This document shows positions 1 through 7,335 of a stretch of DNA of 38,382 nt, piece after piece. This DNA comes from Limnohabitans sp. Rim8 (GTDB lineage: Bacteria > Pseudomonadota > Gammaproteobacteria > Burkholderiales > Burkholderiaceae_C). The position numbers and the translations under genes are program-made. Position 1 is the first letter of the stretch; every line of letters starts with the position of its first letter. Location: assembly GCA_945897795.1 (NCBI GenBank), contig CAMDFT010000024.1, positions 1 through 38,382 of the forward strand, given 5' to 3'. Below the pieces are notes generated by a model. The model searched no databases, was not told the DNA's origin, and saw nothing but the letters and a program-made list of their open reading frames with translations.

Positions 1-1451
1 GCCACCGAAATGTCGTGGATTTCGTTGTTGGCAAACAATCGGTCGCGGTCCACTTCCCAAGTGTTGAGCACCTTGCCGCGCAGGGGCAAGATGGCTTGGC
101 ACTCTTTGTTGCGGCCCATCTTGGCGCTGCCGCCGGCCGAGTCGCCCTCGACCAAAAACACCTCGTTGTGCAAAATGTCTTTGCTCTCGCAATCGGTCAG
201 CTTGCCGGGCAGCACCGCCACACCTGAGCTCTTGCGCTTTTCAACCTTCTGGCCCGCTTTTTGGCGGGTTTGCGCGGCCTTGATGGCCAGTTCGGCCAGC
301 TTTTTGCCGTAATCCACATGCTCGTTGAGCCAGAGTTCGAGCGCCGGGCGCACGAAGCTCGAGACCAAACGCACCGCGTCACGCGAGTTCAGCCGCTCTT
401 TGATTTGGCCCTGGAATTGCGGGTCGAGCACTTTGGCTGAGAGGACGTAGCTGGCGCGGGCGAACACGTCTTCGGGCATGAGCTTGACGCCCTTGGGCAG
501 CAAGCCATGCAGCTCGATGAAGCTCTTGACCGCCGTGAACAAACCATCGCGCAAGCCGCTGTCGTGCGTGCCACCCGCGCTGGTGGGGATCAGGTTGACG
601 TAGCTCTCACGCACCGGCGCACCGTCTTCGGTAAAAGCCACCGCCCAAGAAGCGCCCTCGCCTTCGGCAAAGCTGTCGTGGTTCGCATCGGCAAAGCCTT
701 CACCTTCAAAAATAGGGATGACCGGGTCGCCGTTCAGGGTTTGCGTCAGGTAGTCGCGCAAACCAGCTTTGTATTGCCAATGCTGGGTTTCTTTGGTTTT
801 TTCATTCACCAAGGTCACCGTCACGCCCGGCATCAGCACCGCCTTGCTGCGCAGCAGGTGCGTCAGCTCGTTCATGGGCAGGGCGCTGGACTCGAAGTAT
901 TTGGCGTCGGGCCAGGCACGCACGGTGGTGCCTTGTTTGCGGTCGCCTTCGCCCGACTTGCGGGTCACCATCTGTTCGGTCACATCACCGCCCGAAAACA
1001 CCAGGCTGGCCACTTGCCCTTCACGGTAGCTGGTCGCTTCCAGCCTTTTAGACAACGCATTGGTCACCGATACGCCCACGCCGTGCAAACCGCCCGAGAA
1101 GCTGTAGGCACCGCCCTTGCCCTTGTCGAACTTGCCGCCCGCGTGCAAGCGGGTGAAGACCAGCTCGATCACGGGCGCTTTCTCTTCAGGGTGCATGCCA
1201 AACGGAATGCCCCGGCCATCGTCTTCGATGCTGACCGATCCATCCAAATGCAGGATGACTTTGATCTTTTTGCCGTAACCCGCCAGCGCCTCGTCGGCGG
1301 CGTTGTCCAGCACTTCCTGAATGATGTGCAGGGGGTTGTCGGTGCGGGTGTACATGCCCGGACGTTGCTTGACGGGCTCGAGGCCCTTGAGGACTCGAAT
1401 CGAGCCTTCGGAGTACTCGGTGGCGGTTTTGACAGTTGATTGGGTGACCAT
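1..1451 (-). CDS. parE: DNA topoisomerase IV subunit B (3' end outside window)
   Basis: ATPase subunit of topoisomerase IV, which with ParC decatenates daughter chromosomes. About 484 of an expected ~650 residues are present; the gene runs off the left edge. Visible are the GHKL ATPase region (EVLDNAADEA, then DDGRGIPFG and GGLHGVGVSVTNALS), the transducer domain, and the TOPRIM motif EGDSAGGSA followed by PLRGKVLN. ParE rather than GyrB is inferred from the opening VTQSTVKTATEYSEGSI and from overall length and spacing. The ATG at 1451-1449 has no Shine-Dalgarno sequence. A TACAAT hexamer at 1465-1460 sits only 8 bases before the start, so the mRNA may be leaderless. The gene is divergent from the MFS transporter gene. 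Confidence 0.95.
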   Translation of the reverse strand, partial: MVTQSTVKTATEYSEGSIRVLKGLEPVKQRPGMYTRTDNPLHIIQEVLDNAADEALAGYGKKIKVILHLDGSVSIEDDGRGIPFGMHPEEKAPVIELVFTRLHAGGKFDKGKGGAYSFSGGLHGVGVSVTNALSKRLEATSYREGQVASLVFSGGDVTEQMVTRKSGEGDRKQGTTVRAWPDAKYFESSALPMNELTHLLRSKAVLMPGVTVTLVNEKTKETQHWQYKAGLRDYLTQTLNGDPVIPIFEGEGFADANHDSFAEGEGASWAVAFTEDGAPVRESYVNLIPTSAGGTHDSGLRDGLFTAVKSFIELHGLLPKGVKLMPEDVFARASYVLSAKVLDPQFQGQIKERLNSRDAVRLVSSFVRPALELWLNEHVDYGKKLAELAIKAAQTRQKAGQKVEKRKSSGVAVLPGKLTDCESKDILHNEVFLVEGDSAGGSAKMGRNKECQAILPLRGKVLNTWEVDRDRLFANNEIHDISV

Positions 1452-1459
1452 GGAGGCGG

Positions 1460-1465
1460 ATTGTA
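1460..1465 (-). promoter_or_regulatory. Candidate -10 box for parE
   Basis: TACAAT on the minus strand, 8 bases before the parE ATG. Normal -10 to +1 spacing puts the transcript start about 2 bases before the start codon. No good -35 is visible. Confidence 0.4.
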
Positions 1466-1574
1466 GTGGGATTTTCGAAGACTTACTGGATGCATAGACA
1501 GTGGTTAAGGCGCAACAAATGAGCGAGGCATTTGCGAGACGGCTGTTGCCTGAGCAATTGGTTAAAGTCGGCAG

Positions 1575-2786
1575 ATGCAAAACAAACCCCTGTCTCTTAC
1601 CCAGGTACTCTTGTGTGGCGCGGCCATCGTCACCCTGTCGATGGGCATTCGCCACGGCTTTGGCCTGTGGCTGCTGCCCATCACCCAGGCCCAAGGCTGG
1701 GGACGTGAAGAATTCGCCTTTGCCATGGCCATCCAGAACCTGTCTTGGGGTTTCATGGGCATTTTTGCGGGCATGGTGGCCGACAAGTTCGGCGCGTTCC
1801 GCGTGATTGCCTTGGGCGCCGTGGTCTACGGCGTGGGCCTGCTGGGCATGGCGTGGGCCACCGACCCCTGGGTGTTTGCCCTGTTCACCGGGGTGATCAT
1901 CGGCACTGCCCAGGCGGGCACCACCTACGCGGTCATTTACGGCGTGATTGGCCGCAACGTCCCCGCCGAGCGCCGCTCTTGGGCCATGGGCATTGCAGCA
2001 GCGGCCGGCAGTTTTGGCCAATTTTTGATGGTGCCTGTCGAGGGCTTGCTGATCAGCCAAATGGGCTGGCAGACTGCTTTGGTCATTTTGGCTGCGGCAG
2101 CAATGCTGATCATCCCGCTGGCTTGGGGCCTGCGCGAACCATCCCTGAACGGGCCCGGCCAAGTCAAGCGAGACCAAACCATTGGCCAGGCTTTGAAGGA
2201 AGCCTTCAAGTACCCCAGTTTTCAGCTGCTGATGGCGGGCTATTTCGTGTGCGGATTTCAGGTGGTGTTCATTGGCGTGCACATGCCCAGCTACCTCAAA
2301 GACCACGGACTGGCCCCGCAGGTGGCCAGTTATGCGCTGGCCCTGATCGGCCTGTTCAACGTGTTTGGCACCTACATCGCAGGCACCATGGGCCCCCAAA
2401 TTGCCAAGAAAAATATCCTGGTTTTTATCTACATTGGCCGCTCAGTGGCCATCACTTTGTTTTTGCTGGCGCCGCTGACGCCCACCAGTGTTTACATTTT
2501 CTCGGCCGTCATAGGCTTGTTGTGGCTGTCTACTGTGCCGCCCACCAACGCGGCAGTGGCACAAATCTTTGGCGTCGCGCATTTGTCCATGCTCAGCGGT
2601 TTCATCTTTTTCGGCCACCAAATTGGCTCGTTCATGGGCGTTTGGCTGGGCGGGTATTTGTACGACAAAACCGGCAGTTACGATGTCGTTTGGTACTTGG
2701 CCATTGCCTTGGGCATTTTTGCAGCCTTGGTCAATCTCCCGGTACGCGAAAGCCCGATCATCCGTACCCCCCCTCAGACCACATGA
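1575..2786 (+). CDS. Major facilitator superfamily transporter
   Basis: A 403-residue inner-membrane secondary transporter with about 12 hydrophobic segments. The region GWGREEFAFAMAIQNLSWG, followed by GMVADKFGAFRVIALG, matches the loop 2-3 pattern of MFS proteins of the oxalate/formate or monocarboxylate porter type. A polar loop near residues 190-215 (PGQVKRDQTIGQALKEA) separates two six-helix halves, as usual. The substrate cannot be read from the sequence; an organic acid is a family-based guess. The ATG at 1575 follows a weak ribosome-binding region. The last codon overlaps the start of a 39-residue peptide gene (ATGA), so the two are probably translated together. Confidence 0.85.
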   Translation: MQNKPLSLTQVLLCGAAIVTLSMGIRHGFGLWLLPITQAQGWGREEFAFAMAIQNLSWGFMGIFAGMVADKFGAFRVIALGAVVYGVGLLGMAWATDPWVFALFTGVIIGTAQAGTTYAVIYGVIGRNVPAERRSWAMGIAAAAGSFGQFLMVPVEGLLISQMGWQTALVILAAAAMLIIPLAWGLREPSLNGPGQVKRDQTIGQALKEAFKYPSFQLLMAGYFVCGFQVVFIGVHMPSYLKDHGLAPQVASYALALIGLFNVFGTYIAGTMGPQIAKKNILVFIYIGRSVAITLFLLAPLTPTSVYIFSAVIGLLWLSTVPPTNAAVAQIFGVAHLSMLSGFIFFGHQIGSFMGVWLGGYLYDKTGSYDVVWYLAIALGIFAALVNLPVRESPIIRTPPQTT

Positions 2787-2902
2787 GAACTCGACAAACC
2801 TGGCTGCTGCTGGGGGCTGCAGCCCTGGGCCTGACGTTCTGGCTGTATGGCCGGTCCGACGTGGTCATCATGCTGTCCGAACAGCTGTGGTCCTGCTTTT
2901 AG
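2783..2902 (+). CDS. Small single-span membrane peptide, 39 residues
   Basis: A 39-residue frame whose ATG overlaps the stop of the MFS gene (ATGA), the usual sign of translational coupling. It has a positively charged start (MRTRQ), one hydrophobic segment (LLLGAAALGLTFWLYG) and a short tail ending LSEQLWSCF. That layout is of an inner-membrane microprotein with one span and an aromatic, Cys-containing end. I do not recognise a named family. The methyltransferase gene starts 30 bases downstream, so all three may share a transcript. Support is the overlap, the clean membrane topology and the lack of any alternative gene here; conservation was not tested. Confidence 0.55.
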   Translation: MRTRQTWLLLGAAALGLTFWLYGRSDVVIMLSEQLWSCF

Positions 2903-2932
2903 CCCCTCCACTGCCCTGAAAGCGCCGACAAC

Positions 2933-3478
2933 ATGCATGGCACCGAAAACCCCTCCGCCTGGCTACAACGCTGGGCCCACCTGATGGACCCGGGCAGCAC
3001 CGTGCTCGATGTGGCTTGCGGCGCAGGCCGTCACATGCGTTATTTAGCCAGTCTGGGGCACCGTGTCACGGGCGTGGACCGCAACCCCGAAGCCGTGGCG
3101 CTGGCCCAAGCCAGCGGCCCGGTCATTTGCGCCGACATTGAAAACGGCCCATGGCCCTTTGCCGGGCAAACATTTGGCTGCGTGGTGGTGACCCACTACC
3201 TCTGGCGCCCGCTGCTGCCTACCCTCATGAATAGCGTCGCTCCTGGTGGCTTGTTGATCTACGAAACCTTTGCAGCAGGCAACGAGAGCGTGGGAAAACC
3301 CTCACGGCCTGACTTTTTGTTGCAACCTGGCGAGCTGCTCAGGGTCACCGAAGGCTTGCGCACGGTGGCATACGAAGACGGCTTTGAAACTTCGCCGGAC
3401 CGCTTTGTGCAGCGGACAGTGGCCGTGAGATCCCGGACAAACGAGACCTTGGAACGCTGGCCATTGCGCCCGGCCTGA
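2933..3478 (+). CDS. Class I SAM-dependent methyltransferase
   Basis: A 181-residue cytoplasmic protein with a Rossmann-type methyltransferase core. Motif I is VLDVACGAGRH (about residues 24-34), followed by the acidic end of strand 2 (VTGVDRNPEA) and motif-II-like CADIENGPWPF. The order resembles small TehB/UbiE-like enzymes; the methyl acceptor cannot be inferred. It follows the MFS transporter and the 39-residue peptide by 30 bases and precedes dapA on the same strand after a 113-base gap. The ATG at 2933 is the only reasonable start, about 20 residues before motif I. Confidence 0.85.
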   Translation: MHGTENPSAWLQRWAHLMDPGSTVLDVACGAGRHMRYLASLGHRVTGVDRNPEAVALAQASGPVICADIENGPWPFAGQTFGCVVVTHYLWRPLLPTLMNSVAPGGLLIYETFAAGNESVGKPSRPDFLLQPGELLRVTEGLRTVAYEDGFETSPDRFVQRTVAVRSRTNETLERWPLRPA

Positions 3479-3555
3479 ATCTACGCCAGCCTCGGGCTTT
3501 TGCATGGCTTTGTCCCCTTGCAAGGTGTGCCGATCGCCCGGTGACTTGCACTCGT

Positions 3556-3561
3556 TAGAAT
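3556..3561 (+). promoter_or_regulatory. Candidate -10 box for dapA-bamC
   Basis: TAGAAT about 30 bases before the dapA start, in the gap after the methyltransferase gene. No convincing -35 was found, so this is weak support for an internal promoter of dapA-bamC. Confidence 0.35.
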
Positions 3562-3591
3562 GGTCCTTTTTCTTGCTCAGAAACACCTGAC

Positions 3592-4488
3592 ATGACCACC
3601 GAATTTCGCCCCATCCGTGGCAGCATCCCTGCCCTGATCACCCCCATGCTCGCAGACGGCAAAGTGGATTACCCGACTTTGCGAAAACTGATTGACTGGC
3701 ATGTGGCCGAAGGCACCGATGCCATCGTGGTGGTGGGCACATCGGGCGAATCGCCCACTGTGACGGTGGAAGAGCACTGCGAAATCATCCGTGTCTCGGT
3801 TGAACAAGCCGCTAAACGCATTCCCATCATTGCCGGTTGTGGCGCGAACTCCACCGCCGAAGCGATCAATCTGGCCACATTTGCACAAAAAGTCGGCGCA
3901 GATGCCCAGCTGCAAGTGGTGCCCTATTACAACAAACCCACCCAAGAAGGCCTTTACCAGCACTTCAAGGCCATTGCCGAGGCCGTGCCAACGCTGCCCG
4001 TGATTCTTTACAACGTGCCAGGCCGGACCGTGGCCGATTTGCAGCACGACACGGTGCTGCGTCTGGCCCAGGTGCCCGGCATCATCGGCATCAAGGAAGC
4101 CACCAGCAACATCGAGCGTGCTCAGTGGCTCATCCGTGACGTCCCCAAAGAATTTGCGGTGTTTTCAGGTGACGACGCCACCGCAGTGGCCCTGATGCTG
4201 TGCGGCGGCGGTGGCAACATCAGCGTGACGGCCAACGTGGCCCCGCGCCTGATGCATGAACTGTGCATGGCCGCGACCCGTGGCGATGTTAAGGAAGCCA
4301 TGCGCATCCAGTTCAAACTGCTGCCTGTGCACAAAAACCTGTTTGTCGAAGCCAACCCCATCCCCGTGAAATGGGCCATGCAGCGCATGGGCCTGTGCGG
4401 CCCCACATTGCGCTTGCCAATGACCGAGCTGTCCGCGTCTCAACAGCCTGTGGTTGAAGCGGCCCTGAAGGCCAGCGAACTCATTTGA
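3592..4488 (+). CDS. dapA: 4-hydroxy-tetrahydrodipicolinate synthase
   Basis: Condenses pyruvate with aspartate semialdehyde, the first committed step to diaminopimelate and lysine. The 298-residue length fits the family. Catalytic features are all present: GTSGES with Thr50/Ser51, the tyrosine pair in [12 protein letters not shown] (Tyr112/113), Tyr140 in ILYNVPGRT, and the Schiff-base lysine Lys168 in IGIKEAT. The protein is a TIM barrel acting in the cytoplasm as a tetramer (family knowledge). The downstream partner bamC starts about 20 bases after the stop, matching the dapA-bamC (nlpB) order known from enterobacteria. Two further lysine/DAP genes, dapC and dapE, lie at the far end of this window. 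Confidence 0.97.
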   Translation: MTTEFRPIRGSIPALITPMLADGKVDYPTLRKLIDWHVAEGTDAIVVVGTSGESPTVTVEEHCEIIRVSVEQAAKRIPIIAGCGANSTAEAINLATFAQKVGADAQLQVVPYYNKPTQEGLYQHFKAIAEAVPTLPVILYNVPGRTVADLQHDTVLRLAQVPGIIGIKEATSNIERAQWLIRDVPKEFAVFSGDDATAVALMLCGGGGNISVTANVAPRLMHELCMAATRGDVKEAMRIQFKLLPVHKNLFVEANPIPVKWAMQRMGLCGPTLRLPMTELSASQQPVVEAALKASELI

Positions 4489-4508
4489 TGGACACCCCAA
4501 GGATATTT

Positions 4509-5639
4509 GTGAACCCTCTGCTTTTCAACGCCATGCCCACTTTACCTTTCAAACGCACCACCACAGTGCTGGCCTTGGCCAGTTTGCTCGGCGGCTGCTC
4601 GATGCTGCAGGAAGACAAGATTGACTACAAAAGCGCAGCCAAAGCGCCCACACTCGAAGTGCCACCGGACCTGACGCAATTGCGCAAGGAATCGCGTTAC
4701 GCCCTCGAGAGCACGTCGACCACCGCCTCGGGTTTTCAAAATGCGGGCAGCCGCGTGGTCGATGCCGGCACGGCAGCGAACGCCCTGGGGCCTGTCCGGA
4801 TCGAACGTCAAGGCAATCAGCGTTGGCTGGTGGCCAGCTTGCCAGCCGACAAAGTCTGGGAGCCCCTGCGGGAATTTTGGACCGGCAATGGCTTTGTGCT
4901 GACCACAGATGCCCCCGACATCGGCGTCATGGAAACCGATTGGGCCGAAAACAGGGCCAAACTGCCCCAAGACTTCATTCGCCAAACTTTGGGCAAAGTG
5001 CTGGACTCTTTGTACTCAACCGGTGAGCGCGACAAATTCAGAACCCGTGTGGAACGAAACGCACAAGGTGGCGTCGAGATCTACGTCACACACCGGGGAA
5101 TGGTTGAAAACTACTCGGACAGTCAGAAAAGCTCAACCATCTGGCAACCCCGCCCCAGCGACCCTGAGCTGGAAATCGAGTTCCTGCGTCGCCTGATGGT
5201 CAAACTGGGCACCTCGCCTGAAGTCGCGAAAACAACCGCTGCAGCGGCCCGCAACGCGCCAGACACAAGCAGCCAGGTCAGTAGCCTCAATGGACAGCCC
5301 GCCATAGTGCTTCAGGACAACCTTGACCGCGCGTGGCGCCGCACAGGCGTTGCATTGGACCGCAGCGGGTTCACCGTAGAAGACCGCGACCGTTCGGCAG
5401 GTGTTTATTTTGTGCGCTATGTGGCCGCTGGCACCACCAACCAACCAACGGGATTTCTGGGGCGTCTGTTTTCCAGTAAAAAAGATGTGCCTTCGACGCT
5501 GACCAAATACCAGATCAGCGTCACGTCTTCTGGCGAAAACCAAAGCACGCTGCGTGTACTGACCGCCAGTGGTCAACCCGAAGCATCAGCCCAAGATGCC
5601 GAGCGCATCTTGAAGTTGATTGCGGCCGAGTTGCGCTGA
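4509..5639 (+). CDS. bamC: Outer membrane protein assembly factor BamC (lipoprotein)
   Basis: Lipoprotein of the BAM complex, which folds beta-barrel proteins into the outer membrane. It has a signal peptide ending in the lipobox LLGGC, a disordered N-terminal stretch (KAPTLEVPPDLTQL) of the kind that binds BamD, then two helix-grip domains (roughly VRIERQGNQRWLVASLPADKVW onward, and AIVLQDNLDRAWRRTG onward). Start choice: a GTG at 4509 has AAGGA at 4498-4502 at good spacing. An in-frame ATG at 4533 gives a shorter signal peptide but lacks a Shine-Dalgarno sequence; either leaves the lipobox intact. A strong terminator follows the stop. Confidence 0.9.
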   Translation: MNPLLFNAMPTLPFKRTTTVLALASLLGGCSMLQEDKIDYKSAAKAPTLEVPPDLTQLRKESRYALESTSTTASGFQNAGSRVVDAGTAANALGPVRIERQGNQRWLVASLPADKVWEPLREFWTGNGFVLTTDAPDIGVMETDWAENRAKLPQDFIRQTLGKVLDSLYSTGERDKFRTRVERNAQGGVEIYVTHRGMVENYSDSQKSSTIWQPRPSDPELEIEFLRRLMVKLGTSPEVAKTTAAAARNAPDTSSQVSSLNGQPAIVLQDNLDRAWRRTGVALDRSGFTVEDRDRSAGVYFVRYVAAGTTNQPTGFLGRLFSSKKDVPSTLTKYQISVTSSGENQSTLRVLTASGQPEASAQDAERILKLIAAELR

Positions 5640-5657
5640 ACGCGTGATTTCGAGACG

Positions 5658-5687
5658 AAAAAAAACCCCGCAAAGCGGGGTTTTTTT
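5658..5687. terminator. Bidirectional intrinsic terminator
   Basis: Stem CCCCGC/GCGGGG (5666-5671 and 5675-5680) with an AAA loop, flanked by a run of A on one side and seven T on the other. It can end bamC transcripts on the plus strand and the Ala-rich lipoprotein transcript on the minus strand. Confidence 0.92.
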
Positions 5688-5693
5688 ATGACC

Positions 5694-5713
5694 CATCCGG
5701 TTTGCACCGGATG
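5694..5713. terminator. Accessory hairpin next to the terminator
   Basis: Perfect 7-bp inverted repeat CATCCGG/CCGGATG around a 6-base loop, just after the stop of the minus-strand lipoprotein gene and before the main terminator. It may protect the 3' end or help termination; it has no T run of its own. Confidence 0.5.
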
Positions 5714-5720
5714 AAAGCGA

Positions 5721-5924
5721 TCACTTGGTAGCAGAAGCAGCAGCGGCAGGAGCCGATGCGTCAGCAGCTGGTGCAGCAGCAGGAGCCGATGCGTCAGCAG
5801 CTGGTGCAGCTGCAGGTGCGGCTGCAGGTGCTGGTGCTGCGGCTGGGGCTGGGGCTTCTTTTTTGCCGCAAGCGGACAAAGCAGCAGCGGCGATGAAGAC
5901 GGCCAGAACGAGGGACTTGTTCAT
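5721..5924 (-). CDS. Small Ala/Pro-rich lipoprotein
   Basis: A 67-residue predicted lipoprotein. Signal peptide MNKSLVLAVFIAAAALSAC ends in the lipobox LSAC, then GKKE and a tail made almost only of Ala, Pro, Ser and Asp with the repeated segment APAADASAPAA. The composition implies an extended, disordered periplasmic tether. The ATG at 5924 was chosen over an upstream in-frame ATG at 5957 because AGGA lies just before it and the signal peptide is then canonical. The repeat is written in DNA as a 33-bp period (5747-5776 and 5780-5809). A TATAAT box and three hairpins precede the gene. Function is unknown; similar small Ala-rich lipoproteins are common in this family. Confidence 0.8.
   Translation of the reverse strand: MNKSLVLAVFIAAAALSACGKKEAPAPAAAPAPAAAPAAAPAADASAPAAAPAADASAPAAAASATK
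5747..5809 (-). repeat. 33-bp tandem repeat inside the lipoprotein gene
   Basis: Two identical 30-base copies (5747-5776 and 5780-5809) offset by 33 bases, that is 11 codons, so repeat number can change without shifting the frame. They encode the Ala/Pro/Ser/Asp-rich tail. Confidence 0.85.
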
Positions 5925-5951
5925 TTTGATTTTCCTAAGGTGTGAATGAGA

Positions 5952-6032
5952 AAACAATTTCCGGAAATTGTTTCAACGGGTGTTGAATCCGTTGAGACTG
6001 AGCCAAAAGCACTCGAGCTCTTTTGTACTCAG
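5952..6032 (-). promoter_or_regulatory. Leader with three consecutive hairpins
   Basis: On the predicted lipoprotein mRNA, three dyads follow one another: CTGAG..CAAAAG (6032-6020) pairing with CTTTTG..CTCAG (6009-5998); TCAACGG/CCGTTGA (5995-5989 with 5979-5973); and a perfect 22-bp palindrome at 5973-5952 centred on CCGG. The first begins almost at the expected transcript start. The Shine-Dalgarno sequence lies just downstream. Confidence 0.6.
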
Positions 6033-6038
6033 CCTCTG

Positions 6039-6044
6039 ATTATA
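6039..6044 (-). promoter_or_regulatory. -10 box for the Ala-rich lipoprotein gene
   Basis: Perfect TATAAT on the minus strand in the gap after roxA, giving a leader of about 107 bases. The -35 at 17-base spacing (TTTCGC) is poor. Confidence 0.6.
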
Positions 6045-6126
6045 GCGTTTTCCCTAGTCATGCGAAAGAAAGCTTGCTGGTGTCTTGCATTTATTTGGTG
6101 CAACGAACAACACTGAAAAGTCAAAC

Positions 6127-7248
6127 TCACAAAGCCTGCAGCCAACCTGCGCTTGCCCAATCCAGCAACGCGTCCTTCGCATCTGCACTTAAAGTCTTTA
6201 CTTTTCTACCGATCATGAAGCGATCATCGGCCAATTGACGCAAAGCAACCGCATCACGCCCACCAACCTTGAAGCTCTCTCCATTGATGAACATGTGCCG
6301 CTCGTCGTACATCATTTTGGTGCGCCGGTCGAGTTGAACGCCCGCCGACACATCGAGCTCGGCTTGTGTACCTTCGAACCAGACATTGGCTTTCGGCTCG
6401 GTCAGGTACTCCCCCAGCAAGCTGTCAAGAAGTTGAGGGTTTTGCAGTGCTTTGTCCACCACTTGCCGTGCGAAGCCAGCCAAAGCCTGCGGAATAGCGG
6501 CAGGAGATGACACAGCCGCTTGTTTCGGATCGCGGTAAAGCGCATCGCCCACACCATCAAAAGCCTCATCGGCCAGTCCCAGCAGCAACTCACGCGCCAA
6601 CTCGCCCTCTTGCGGTGCCCGAAAGCCCATCGACCAGGTCATGCATTCACCCATGGCCACACCATCGTGGGCATACTTGGGCGGTAAATACAACATGTCG
6701 CCGGGGTTGAGTACAAACTCTTCTTCGGCTTCAAAGTTTTGCAGTATCTTGAGCGGCACGCCCGGTTGCAGGCTCAAGTCTTTGTTGCGGCCAATGCGCC
6801 AGCGGCGCTGGCCATGGGCTTGCAACAAAAACACGTCGTAGCTGTCAAAGTGCGGCCCCACGCCACCGCCATCGGTGGCGTAGCTGATCATCACATCGTC
6901 CAGCCGGGCATCGGGCACAAAGCGGAACTGCTGCATCAGAGCATGCACGCCGTCGTGGTGCAAGTCGACGCCTTGCACCAGAAAAGTCCATTTTTTTTGG
7001 CTGAACGGCGGCAGACTCCGCTTGGGGAATGGGCCATGCTTCATCTTCCAGCCCTTGGGCGAATCCACGATCAAACGCGACTCCACGCCCTCCTCGCCCG
7101 CCAGCGCCACCAAGTCGGCGCGGCCCACGCAGGGCACAAAGCCCGGGATGGCGTTGCGCACCAGCAAAGGCTTTTTTTGCCAATGGCGCTTCATGAATTG
7201 GCTGGGGGTCAGGCCGCCGAGCAGGGCCAAAGCTTTTTCTGTGTTCAT
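6127..7248 (-). CDS. roxA: Ribosomal protein uL16 3-hydroxylase (RoxA/YcfD family)
   Basis: A 373-residue JmjC-type 2-oxoglutarate/Fe(II) oxygenase, the same length as E. coli YcfD, which hydroxylates an arginine of ribosomal protein uL16. The iron ligands are visible as His133 and Asp135 in GPHFDSYD and His194 in PPKYAHDG; the strand GQRRWRIG carries a basic residue suited to 2-oxoglutarate. The C-terminal part matches the dimerisation and winged-helix region. The open frame continues far upstream, but the part before MNTEKALALLGG is antisense to the SlyD-like gene and is not coding. The ATG at 7248 lacks a clear Shine-Dalgarno sequence. Divergent from the SlyD-like gene. Confidence 0.92.
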   Translation of the reverse strand: MNTEKALALLGGLTPSQFMKRHWQKKPLLVRNAIPGFVPCVGRADLVALAGEEGVESRLIVDSPKGWKMKHGPFPKRSLPPFSQKKWTFLVQGVDLHHDGVHALMQQFRFVPDARLDDVMISYATDGGGVGPHFDSYDVFLLQAHGQRRWRIGRNKDLSLQPGVPLKILQNFEAEEEFVLNPGDMLYLPPKYAHDGVAMGECMTWSMGFRAPQEGELARELLLGLADEAFDGVGDALYRDPKQAAVSSPAAIPQALAGFARQVVDKALQNPQLLDSLLGEYLTEPKANVWFEGTQAELDVSAGVQLDRRTKMMYDERHMFINGESFKVGGRDAVALRQLADDRFMIGRKVKTLSADAKDALLDWASAGWLQAL

Positions 7249-7295
7249 GGGGGAGATCCGGTTGCACAGGCCGAAAGACCTGCACTCAAAGCCTA

Positions 7296-7316
7296 GGCGG
7301 CCAAAAAGTGGCCGCC
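7296..7316. promoter_or_regulatory. Hairpin in the roxA / slyD-like divergent region
   Basis: GGCGGCC(A) and (T)GGCCGCC, a 7-8 bp stem with a short A-rich loop, between two divergent starts. It could fold in the roxA leader or be a protein-binding dyad. Confidence 0.45.
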
Positions 7317-7323
7317 AAACTGC

Positions 7324-7333
7324 GACAATTGTC
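7324..7333 (+). promoter_or_regulatory. Palindrome and -10-like box abutting the slyD-like start
   Basis: Perfect palindrome GACAATTGTC ending 2 bases before the ATG. Its first six bases (GACAAT) lie where a -10 box would give a transcript starting at the ATG itself, so the mRNA may be leaderless. Confidence 0.4.
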
Positions 7334-7335
7334 CT

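Noticed and set aside
507..1439. 310-residue plus-strand frame opposite parE
   Set aside because: It is antisense to clearly conserved ParE motifs, and the His/Gly/Arg-rich composition is what a GC-rich gene gives on its reverse strand.
5747..5809. CRISPR-like direct repeats
   Set aside because: Only two copies with a 3-base spacer, in frame inside a coding tail; no cas genes.
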